6,880 bases of DNA from Selenomonadaceae bacterium. Its GTDB lineage: Bacteria; Bacillota; Negativicutes; Selenomonadales; Selenomonadaceae. The translations under genes and the position numbers were made by a program. Positions 1 to 5,826 of the stretch are shown piece after piece. Numbering within the stretch: position 1 is the first letter of the stretch; the number at the start of each line of letters is the position of its first letter. Location: contig JAFUTM010000319.1 in assembly GCA_017484235.1 (NCBI GenBank), positions 1 to 6,880 on the forward strand, given 5' to 3'. The notes under the pieces were generated by a model. It was not told the origin of the DNA. It saw nothing but the letters and a program-made list of their open reading frames with translations, and did no database searches.

Positions 1-1
1 A

Positions 2-2041
2 TTTCTTATAATTCTGTGTGTTACTTTTGCTGTGACTTCAGTATTTCGAGCCTTGACAGCTTCTGCGGCGGAACTGGAAACGGTTACTGGCTTGTTTGGT
101 TTTGGCAAAAAAGCGACTATTCCAATATATATATTTACCTGCTTCACAAATGATTTTTTCGTGGCGATATTCTTCGACCTCGTTTGGTTTTTCTTCCTAG
201 TCAGTAAAGGCTATGCTTTTTATCATACGGTTAGAAACACTAACGAAACAATTACTGCACAAGAGGCCCAACTCACAAACGATGAACACAAGGCACTGAT
301 TGCCTCATTGAAATGTTATTTGATATTTCCAGCGGTAATCGCTTATTTGGATATTTACCAAATTTATGGAATGGATTACATTGAGACGTGGCTAAATTTC
401 ATCTTAGAGTGTCTGACTATGATAGATGTGTATCTTGTATTGATGCTTTATCTATTATTACGTTATCGTCGGTCTATTATGTTGGAAATCGTATTCTTGG
501 TTGCAATGACGGTTTTTCTGTCTGCAGCAGTGCTGGGTTGGGGAAGTTCCGTAGCGATGAGTCATCTCGTTAAATCACACGTTGATGATTCGCTCCACGC
601 AATGAGCGTTATTTGCCGAGAGCGGCTGGATCGTACCTTCTTTTGTGTGAGGCAGGCGGTAAATGGAATGGAACGCCAAGCGATTAATACCGTTGAAAGC
701 TATGATCGATTGAGAGACGATGCCGCCTATCGTAAGGAATACCTCTCCAATATGGAGAAACGCTTCGACGATATTGCAAGAGGAACGGACGGTGCCATTA
801 CTTACTATTTGCACTTGGCACCAGAATTGGGCGGAACGAAGAGCGGCTTTTTCATGGCACGCGAAGATGTACGCTGGGAAGGTGCACTTTCCCAATTTGT
901 AGAAAGAGAAGTTACCGATCTTGCGCTTTATTCGCCCGACGATAAGCAACACGTCGGTTGGTACTATATTCCACTTAGGAGTAGATGCGCAACTTGGATT
1001 GAGCCTTATATTGATCCGACAACAAACTCCTATGTTATTTCTTATGTGGCACCGCTCTTCATTGAAGAGAAGTTTATCGGCGTCATTGGCATAGAGATTG
1101 ATTTTAATTTCATAATCCAGGAGCTGCGGCGTATGTCTATATATGATTATGGTTATGTCTACATAATGAACCGTAATAATATAGTACTCTACCACAAAGA
1201 TCGTTTTCAAGGTTCTGTATTCCAGCCAAATCCAGAGTTTCAAGAAATGGAAATTTATTTGGCAAACGGAATGTGGTTGGGAATAGCAACGCCTTTGAGT
1301 AAAGTACACGATACGCGCAATCGAATTTTGATGCATCTGGTCGCGGCAATCCTCATTGTGGCAATGTTGATTTCGCTGGGAAGTATTGCTCTTGCCTCTA
1401 AAGCCATACGTCCATTAGCAGGTATGACGGAAGCAGCAAAACGCATAGCTTCCGGTGACCTCAATGTGAGAATCTCCTATGAGTCCGGTAACGAACTTGG
1501 TCTTTTAGTCCGAAGTATTCGCGAAATGGCAGCACGGCTGGAAGTCTACGTCTATCGCGACAAACTGACAGGTCTTCGGAATGCGGCGGCTTACATAAGT
1601 AAGGGCACAGAACTCGATGCACAAAGTAAATTTACTTCTGACCTTACGTATGGTGTAATCATATTCGATGTAAATTTCTTAAAGAAAGCTAACGATCAAT
1701 ACGGCCATGAAGCTGGCAATGAACTTCTCCGCCACGCCTCCAAAGTTATTTGCAAGGTCTTTGACCACAGCCCAGTATACCGTATCGGCGGCGATGAATT
1801 TGCGGCGATATTGGAACGGCAAGACTATGAAAATCGAAAAGAACTGCTCCAACTGTTTGACGAAAAAATTGCAGAAGAAACTTTCGAGGCCGCAGGAGAT
1901 ACACTTACAGTATCCGTAGCACGTGGTCTAGGAACTTACGAACCTGGAATGGAATTCGCTGCTGTGGCTAAGAGGGCTGATGTCGCAATGTATAATCATA
2001 AATCCGCCATTAAGTCGAAATTTGGTGAAGATGTACGATAA
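2..2041 (+). CDS. Membrane-bound diguanylate cyclase, dCache-HAMP-GGDEF (5' end cut by window)
   Basis: Predicted to make cyclic di-GMP from two GTP at the inner face of the membrane in response to a ligand or cue outside. The GTG at 32 is probably not the real start: the frame stays open to the window edge and the ten extra residues are hydrophobic, so the N terminus is missing. Numbering from that GTG: membrane segments at about 30-58, 94-112, 118-146 and 148-172; an extracytoplasmic dCache-like sensor at about 175-430 with the usual WIEPY...ISYVAPL...GVIGIEIDF pattern; a further membrane helix at 432-457; HAMP at 458-507; GGDEF domain at 508-665. The catalytic GGDEF motif (586-590) is intact, as are metal- and nucleotide-binding D546 and N554/D555, so activity is expected. 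The RxxD inhibitory site is absent (FDHS at 577-580), suggesting no classical product inhibition. There is no EAL domain. The gene stands alone, convergent with rnr. The ligand cannot be read from the sequence. Confidence 0.93.
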   Translation, partial: FLIILCVTFAVTSVFRALTASAAELETVTGLFGFGKKATIPIYIFTCFTNDFFVAIFFDLVWFFFLVSKGYAFYHTVRNTNETITAQEAQLTNDEHKALIASLKCYLIFPAVIAYLDIYQIYGMDYIETWLNFILECLTMIDVYLVLMLYLLLRYRRSIMLEIVFLVAMTVFLSAAVLGWGSSVAMSHLVKSHVDDSLHAMSVICRERLDRTFFCVRQAVNGMERQAINTVESYDRLRDDAAYRKEYLSNMEKRFDDIARGTDGAITYYLHLAPELGGTKSGFFMAREDVRWEGALSQFVEREVTDLALYSPDDKQHVGWYYIPLRSRCATWIEPYIDPTTNSYVISYVAPLFIEEKFIGVIGIEIDFNFIIQELRRMSIYDYGYVYIMNRNNIVLYHKDRFQGSVFQPNPEFQEMEIYLANGMWLGIATPLSKVHDTRNRILMHLVAAILIVAMLISLGSIALASKAIRPLAGMTEAAKRIASGDLNVRISYESGNELGLLVRSIREMAARLEVYVYRDKLTGLRNAAAYISKGTELDAQSKFTSDLTYGVIIFDVNFLKKANDQYGHEAGNELLRHASKVICKVFDHSPVYRIGGDEFAAILERQDYENRKELLQLFDEKIAEETFEAAGDTLTVSVARGLGTYEPGMEFAAVAKRADVAMYNHKSAIKSKFGEDVR

Positions 2042-2081
2042 AAATATAAAAACTGTTTCTCCATAAAATAGGGAAACAGTT
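2041..2081 (-). terminator. Intrinsic terminator of the rnr transcript (minus strand)
   Basis: A perfect 9-bp inverted repeat (aactgtttc at 2051-2059 with gaaacagtt at 2073-2081) can extend by a G-U and a G-C pair. Read on the minus strand, the hairpin runs straight into a T-rich tract (complement of 2041-2050, mostly T). It lies 93 bp past the rnr stop. On the plus strand no T tract follows, so it should act mainly on minus-strand transcription. Confidence 0.7.
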
Positions 2082-2126
2082 GCGTGTTCGATACTAATAG
2101 ATAATATATAAGTTAATAGACCTTTG

Positions 2127-2165
2127 GACGCCTCTTCATTTTGATTGGCGTCTATTTTATTATTC
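2127..2165 (+). terminator. Intrinsic terminator of the diguanylate cyclase transcript (plus strand)
   Basis: A GC-rich 6-bp stem (gacgcc at 2127-2132, ggcgtc at 2147-2152, 14-nt loop) is followed on the plus strand by the T-rich run tattttattatt. It lies 85 bp past the cyclase stop. A competing longer-range pairing, aatagac (2115-2121) with gtctatt (2150-2156), is possible but would disrupt the GC stem. No T tract follows on the minus strand. Confidence 0.6.
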
Positions 2166-2173
2166 GTGCTAAA

Positions 2174-4180
2174 TTATTCGACTATAAGGTTTTCAGACTC
2201 GACAATCCTGCTGATAAACAAAAAGGTCAACTGACGAAGCTGTATATTAGCCTCAATGAGCCTCACTTTGACCTCATCGCCAATCCTAAAAGTCTTGCCC
2301 GTGCGTCTGCCGACTATCGAATAATCAGACTCAACATATATATAATAGTCGTCCATTAGGCTCTCAATACGGACGAGTCCGTCAACGCCGTTGTCCAACT
2401 CAACAAAAAAACCAAACCTGGTAACGCTGATTATCACACTGTCAAAGACCTTGCCGACAAATCGACCCATATACTCAACCGCCTTTAATTCAGTGGTCTC
2501 ACGCTCAATGTCAACCGCACGTCTTTCACGAGCTGAGGATTGTTTAGCAATTTTGGACAGCAACGCCAGCATATTCGCTTCTTGTGTTTTATCCTGGCGA
2601 TTTTTATTGTCGAAAGTTCCATAGAGTAGTCGGTGTACAATTAAATCTGGATAACGCCGGATTGGAGAAGTGAAATGCGTGTAAAACTTTGCTGCAAGTC
2701 CAAAATGCCCGCTGCAATCAGGTGAATAATATGCCTGCTGCATAGTCCTCAACGCAATGGTACTGATTATCCGTTCGTCGCGCTTATTCGTGATTTTGTT
2801 CAGCACATTCTGCACATCTTTAGGCTTGACTTTACCGTTTGGCTGCTTATTCACGTGCAGTCCGAATGTCGCAAGTAAATCATTAAATTGATCAATCTTT
2901 TCCTCTTCCGGCTGTTCGTGAACACGATAAATAGACGGCTTATGCAAGTCATACATATGTTTAGCAACCGTCTCATTTGCCGCAAGCATGCATTCTTCAA
3001 TCACCGATTCGGCAAGGTTCTGCTCACGTTTGATGATTTTTGTTGGGCGGCCATTATCGTCCAATATAACTTTCATCTCAGCTATGTCAAAGTCAATCGC
3101 GCCGCGCTGTGTGCGGAGAGTTTTCCTCAGTTCACGAACAATTTTAAGAGTCTCCAGCATTGACGCAATATCACTTAAATTATTAACCTCGTCATCATCA
3201 GAATCAAAGAACTTGTTCACCGCCGTGTAGGTCAAACGCTTGTGGACGTGTATAACAGTTGGAAATATTTTATAGTTAATAATTGTGCCCTCAGTATCCA
3301 GAGTCATCTCACAAGCCATAGCCAGCCGGTCACAGCCCGCATTAAGACTGCAAATGCCGTTGGAAAGTTCTTTCGGCAGCATAGGCACAACGCGGTCAAC
3401 CGGATAAATGCTCGTGCCGCGCTCAAAGGCTTCTATATCAATTGCGTCATTTGCCTTAACATAGTGACTTACATCAGCAATGTAGACGCCTAAAAAATAA
3501 TTGCCGTCAGCCTGTCGTTCAGCGTAAACACCGTCGTCGAGGTCTTTTGCGTCTGCACCGTCGATAGTGACAATTTTTAACGTACGCCGGTCAATTCGTT
3601 TTGCTGTCTCCACCTCAGACGGCTCAGTTTCAATCTTTGCTGCGGCTTCCATAACGTCGTTGGGAAATTCCTCATAGACATTATATCGCCGCAAAATTGC
3701 CAGGATATCGACACCAGGTTCCTTGCGCTGACCAAGCACCTCAATGATTTTACCCGTCATCGTGTCATAAGCCGTATCGTAGTCCGTTATCTCAACGACA
3801 ACTTTCATTCCAGGCTCAAGGTCTTTAAAGCTCCTGTAATTCTGTATAAAAATAAGCTGAGGCAAACGCAAATCATCAGCCGAAACAAAGTGGTAAATAT
3901 CCTCAATCCGGTAAGTGCCGACCACGCTTTTATTGACGCGCTCAACGATTTTGATAATTTTGCCTTCACGCTTGTCTTGAGTACGCTCATTATAAGGCTT
4001 CGTTACCAATACTTTAACTTTGTCGCCGTGCATTGCACCTGCCATATACTCAGCCCGTATAAATATATCAGTATCCTCATTTGATTGTTTAACTTCCGGC
4101 TCCACAAAACCAAAGCCGCGAGGATTGACCACCAGCCGTCCGCTGACCACCTCAGCATTAGTGTGTTTAGATTTCGCCAT
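2174..4180 (-). CDS. rnr: Ribonuclease R (VacB/RNB family 3'-5' exoribonuclease), short form
   Basis: Cytoplasmic, processive, Mg-dependent 3'-5' exoribonuclease acting on mRNA and structured RNA. Domains in the 668 residues: cold-shock domain 1 at about 10-70 (GRLVVNPRGFGFVEPE), cold-shock domain 2 at about 80-160, RNB catalytic domain at about 195-520, and S1 at about 572-655. The metal-binding cluster is complete (D207, D213, D215, D216, matching D272/D278/D280/D281 of the E. coli enzyme), and the HFTSPIRRYPDLIVHRLL signature is at 502-519. It is shorter than typical RNase R (E. coli about 813, B. subtilis about 779 residues): the N-terminal helix-turn-helix domain and the basic C-terminal tail are missing. 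The start is secure, because an in-frame TGA at 4187-4189 lies just upstream. The ATG overlaps the thioesterase stop as TAATG with no clear Shine-Dalgarno, so translation is probably coupled. The order of domains and length resemble RNase II, but the motifs and neighbourhood favour RNase R. Confidence 0.95.
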   Translation of the reverse strand: MAKSKHTNAEVVSGRLVVNPRGFGFVEPEVKQSNEDTDIFIRAEYMAGAMHGDKVKVLVTKPYNERTQDKREGKIIKIVERVNKSVVGTYRIEDIYHFVSADDLRLPQLIFIQNYRSFKDLEPGMKVVVEITDYDTAYDTMTGKIIEVLGQRKEPGVDILAILRRYNVYEEFPNDVMEAAAKIETEPSEVETAKRIDRRTLKIVTIDGADAKDLDDGVYAERQADGNYFLGVYIADVSHYVKANDAIDIEAFERGTSIYPVDRVVPMLPKELSNGICSLNAGCDRLAMACEMTLDTEGTIINYKIFPTVIHVHKRLTYTAVNKFFDSDDDEVNNLSDIASMLETLKIVRELRKTLRTQRGAIDFDIAEMKVILDDNGRPTKIIKREQNLAESVIEECMLAANETVAKHMYDLHKPSIYRVHEQPEEEKIDQFNDLLATFGLHVNKQPNGKVKPKDVQNVLNKITNKRDERIISTIALRTMQQAYYSPDCSGHFGLAAKFYTHFTSPIRRYPDLIVHRLLYGTFDNKNRQDKTQEANMLALLSKIAKQSSARERRAVDIERETTELKAVEYMGRFVGKVFDSVIISVTRFGFFVELDNGVDGLVRIESLMDDYYIYVESDYSIVGRRTGKTFRIGDEVKVRLIEANIQLRQLTFLFISRIVESENLIVE

Positions 4181-4587
4181 TACTTGTCAACAACAGCCAT
4201 CTTTGCCGTTGCCTCCGCAGTTATTGTGCCGTCCGCTGTTGATATTGTCGATCTCATGCTGTATATGTTGTGCCGGCTTGATTCCTGCCACGCCGTTATC
4301 GTCAGTTCCTGCTCAGTTGGTGTCGGCAGTTTATATCGGACTTCCAGTCTGCCGGTTACTGTCGTTTTCTTATATCTGTCGATTACGAAACCGCCCATTG
4401 CTTCATCTAACATAGTCGTTATTATACCGCCGTGTACTATGTCTTTATAACCTTGATACTCGCGTGGTACAGTCTTTTTAGCTATGTATTTATCGCCGTC
4501 AAATTTAAAATCTAAGTGCAGCCCAATCGGATTGTTCCTGCCGCACGCAAAACAGTAATCATCGTTATTTTCTAATTGCCTTGCCAT
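4180..4587 (-). CDS. PaaI-type hotdog-fold thioesterase
   Basis: A 135-residue single-domain protein of the 4HBT/PaaI superfamily, predicted to hydrolyse an acyl- or aryl-CoA thioester in the cytoplasm, usually as a tetramer. Visible hallmarks are the N-terminal CFACGRNNPIGLHL (residues 12-25), seen in many small bacterial PaaI-like proteins, and the catalytic-region motif HGGIITTMLDEAMGG (52-66) with the HGG turn and an acidic residue (D61 or E62) on the central helix. The cysteine pair C12/C15 might bind metal or be purely structural. The substrate cannot be inferred. The start at 4587 follows a strong Shine-Dalgarno. The stop overlaps the rnr start (TAATG), so the protein is probably co-translated with RNase R, though no functional link is evident. 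Upstream it is separated from the esterase gene by an inverted-repeat element. Confidence 0.88.
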   Translation of the reverse strand: MARQLENNDDYCFACGRNNPIGLHLDFKFDGDKYIAKKTVPREYQGYKDIVHGGIITTMLDEAMGGFVIDRYKKTTVTGRLEVRYKLPTPTEQELTITAWQESSRHNIYSMRSTISTADGTITAEATAKMAVVDK

Positions 4588-4590
4588 ATC

Positions 4591-4598
4591 ATCACCTC
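4591..4598 (-). promoter_or_regulatory. Strong Shine-Dalgarno of the thioesterase gene
   Basis: On the minus strand GAGGTGAT precedes the ATG at 4587 and matches the anti-Shine-Dalgarno over eight bases. It fixes the start. It is the only strong internal ribosome site of the secG-to-rnr unit and also has to serve rnr by coupling. It sits only a few bases downstream of the inverted-repeat element. Confidence 0.8.
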
Positions 4599-4603
4599 AA
4601 ATT

Positions 4604-4676
4604 AATTAGGAATGCTGAATTAGGAATTATGAATTAAAATCGCTCTCCAATTCCTAATTCCTAATTATCAATTCCT
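4604..4676. repeat. AT-rich imperfect inverted repeat (palindromic element) at the esterase 3' end
   Basis: Left arm 4608-4635 and right arm 4649-4676 are 28-nt inverted copies with about 23 of 28 positions pairing, around a 13-nt loop (4636-4648). The arms are built from repeated AATTAGG/CCTAATT units, so the element is both internally repetitive and palindromic. It includes the last eight codons and the TAG stop of the esterase and ends just before the thioesterase ribosome site. As RNA it would form a long, weak AT hairpin between two cistrons. No T tract follows on the minus strand, so it is not a classical terminator. It looks like a small dispersed palindromic repeat or MITE-like unit, but copy number cannot be judged from one window. 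Confidence 0.75.
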
Positions 4677-5421
4677 CATTAGTTAAGTAGTCCGTTATAT
4701 ATTTAAAGACGGCGTCGCGATTTTCATCAAGCGGCAGAAGATGACCAGAATTATTTATATATATAATTTGTTTGCTTTCACTGCCGATATGGTCGTATAT
4801 GTACTGCGCACTTTCAACGTTAGCCGTGTGGTCTTCCCTGCCGTGCATTATTAAAATCGGCGTCTTTATCTTATTTAAGCTGGATTTAACATCATCAATT
4901 AAATTTATAAGTTCGTGAATTGCAATAAACGGCATTTTCCTGTACACACGGTTTACTGCCGGCGGTACATTCTTTAATCTGCGTCGTGCGTTCTTCACCG
5001 ACATATTATTGAGGCATTGTTCACGCGGCGGTAGAAATTTTAAACCAAGCTCTTCGTTTATAAAGATTGGTGCGGCAAGCGTCACTATTTTAGCCACACC
5101 TTTTGATAATATATCAGCCGCCTTTAATGTCAGCAGCCCGCCCATTGAATGTCCGACTATTGATATTGTTTCGCAGCAGCCGCTTAAAATTGAATAGCCG
5201 TCTATTACAGAGTTTATCCAATCTTCTTTTGTCGTTCGCGATAAATCTTTCTCGTTGGTCGCGTGTCCGGCAAGTCTTACGCCTAAAACTGTAAAGGCCA
5301 CTGAGTTTAAATGTTGACCGAGCATCAATAATTCTGCCGGATTGCCAGTAAAGCCGTGTACCAGCAGCACACCGTGTCTGCCGCCTTGCATAAAAAATGG
5401 TTCTGCGCCTTTTATTATCAT
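4654..5421 (-). CDS. Est30/YvaK-type alpha/beta-hydrolase carboxylesterase
   Basis: A cytoplasmic serine hydrolase, probably acting on short- to medium-chain carboxylic esters or monoglycerides. At 255 residues it is close to the usual length of about 247. Visible features: oxyanion-hole loop HGFTG (22-26), nucleophile elbow GHSMGG (90-95, S92), acid D197 in HGREDHT, and H227 in NSGHLLPLDE. The triad spacing matches Geobacillus Est30 (S94/D193/H223). There is no signal peptide. The first ATG is preferred because family members share the start pattern seen here (KGAEPFF.QGG..GVLLVHGFTG). The ATG overlaps the secG stop (TAATG) without a good Shine-Dalgarno, implying coupling to secG. The C-terminal EELIIRN and the TAG stop come from the inverted-repeat element, so the natural tail has apparently been replaced; the fold should be intact because the last helix (VFKYITDYL) precedes it. 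The physiological substrate is unknown. Confidence 0.93.
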   Translation of the reverse strand: MIIKGAEPFFMQGGRHGVLLVHGFTGNPAELLMLGQHLNSVAFTVLGVRLAGHATNEKDLSRTTKEDWINSVIDGYSILSGCCETISIVGHSMGGLLTLKAADILSKGVAKIVTLAAPIFINEELGLKFLPPREQCLNNMSVKNARRRLKNVPPAVNRVYRKMPFIAIHELINLIDDVKSSLNKIKTPILIMHGREDHTANVESAQYIYDHIGSESKQIIYINNSGHLLPLDENRDAVFKYITDYLTNEELIIRN

Positions 5422-5657
5422 TATGAAGTCATCTTTGCTATGATTAATGTTATAACTGCGAAAAGGATTGAAAATATTATAGTAACTCTTGCGAGCAGTG
5501 CGTCCATTCCGCGTGCCTTGCCGCTGAATACTGTATCACCGGCACCACCGTCCATTCCGCCCATTCCTGCCGATTTAGGTTCTTGACCTAACACCGAGGC
5601 AATTAAAATAATTGCAACTACTGCGTCTAACACCATTAAAAACGTCAACAAATTCAT
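5421..5657 (-). CDS. secG: Preprotein translocase subunit SecG
   Basis: Small integral membrane subunit of the SecYEG channel; it stimulates SecA-driven export of unfolded proteins. At 78 residues it has the normal length and topology: helix 1 at about 3-24 (MVLDAVVAIILIASVLGQ), a glycine/methionine-rich cytoplasmic loop at 25-52 with the conserved GMGG and TVFSGKARGMD stretch, and helix 2 at about 56-74. The start at 5657 has a Shine-Dalgarno AGGAG at 5662-5666. It is the first gene after a perfect TATAAT promoter and appears to lead the secG-esterase-thioesterase-rnr unit. Its TAA overlaps the esterase ATG. secG beside est and rnr is a common arrangement in Bacillota, which supports the call. 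Confidence 0.96.
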   Translation of the reverse strand: MNLLTFLMVLDAVVAIILIASVLGQEPKSAGMGGMDGGAGDTVFSGKARGMDALLARVTIIFSILFAVITLIIAKMTS

Positions 5658-5661
5658 TTCA

Positions 5662-5666
5662 CTCCT
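5662..5666 (-). promoter_or_regulatory. Shine-Dalgarno of secG
   Basis: On the minus strand AGGAG lies four bases before the ATG at 5657. The spacing is short but the match is good, and the site fixes the secG start. Confidence 0.75.
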
Positions 5667-5694
5667 ATTTATTTCAATTAAATCACTGATTTAC

Positions 5695-5718
5695 AAAATG
5701 TTCATTTAACAACATTTT
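5695..5718. promoter_or_regulatory. Palindrome overlapping the predicted secG transcription start (candidate operator)
   Basis: A perfect 8-bp inverted repeat, aaaatgtt (5695-5702) and aacatttt (5711-5718), with an 8-nt spacer. It begins two bases downstream of the -10 box, so the expected start site (about 5714) falls inside it. The position suits a repressor operator; it could equally form a 5'-end stem in the secG mRNA. The binding protein, if any, is unknown. Confidence 0.4.
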
Positions 5719-5720
5719 CC

Positions 5721-5749
5721 ATTATATACGATTTTTCATAATAAAGCAA
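5721..5749 (-). promoter_or_regulatory. Sigma-A/sigma-70-type promoter of the secG unit
   Basis: On the minus strand there is a perfect -10 TATAAT (5721-5726), a 17-bp spacer, and a weak -35 TTGCTT (5744-5749, 3 of 6 consensus). Predicted start is about 5714, giving a leader of about 57 nt. The -35 box directly abuts the T tract of the pyk terminator, consistent with a new transcription unit starting here. Confidence 0.65.
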
Positions 5750-5750
5750 C

Positions 5751-5805
5751 AAAAAAATCTTTTGAACTATCCGCCCGCCAGCTGCGATTAAGTAGTTCAA
5801 AAGAT
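5751..5805 (-). terminator. Intrinsic terminator of pyk
   Basis: A perfect 13-bp inverted repeat (5757-5769 with 5793-5805; half-site atcttttgaacta) is followed on the minus strand by seven Ts (complement of 5751-5757, one base shared with the stem). The stem starts 22 bp past the pyk stop. The 23-nt loop is unusually GC-rich compared with the stem and can form its own small hairpin (CGC-AGCTG-GCG on the minus strand). Confidence 0.85.
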
Positions 5806-5826
5806 ATATTTATATTATTAACGTTG

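Noticed and set aside
575..1336. Long open frame on the minus strand inside the cyclase gene (253 codons)
   Set aside because: It is antisense to well-conserved sensor-domain coding sequence, has no recognisable domain and a composition rich in Ile, Cys and His typical of an antisense frame.
2082..2126. Small RNA or promoter in the convergent gap
   Set aside because: Only AT-rich sequence without a paired -35/-10 or any structure beyond the two terminator hairpins.
4020..4450. Two overlapping plus-strand open frames (131 and 121 codons) over the rnr/thioesterase junction
   Set aside because: They run antisense to the conserved thioesterase and first cold-shock domain; low-complexity Leu/Ser/Pro-rich translations with no family resemblance.
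4604..4676. Inverted repeat as an intrinsic terminator between esterase and thioesterase
   Set aside because: The stem is AT-rich, no T tract follows on the minus strand, and a strong ribosome site for the next gene comes immediately after.
4620..4676. Internal promoter for the thioesterase (TTGATA and CATAAT on the minus strand)
   Set aside because: The two boxes are not at a workable spacing; TTGATA has no -10 at 16-18 bp and CATAAT has no acceptable -35.
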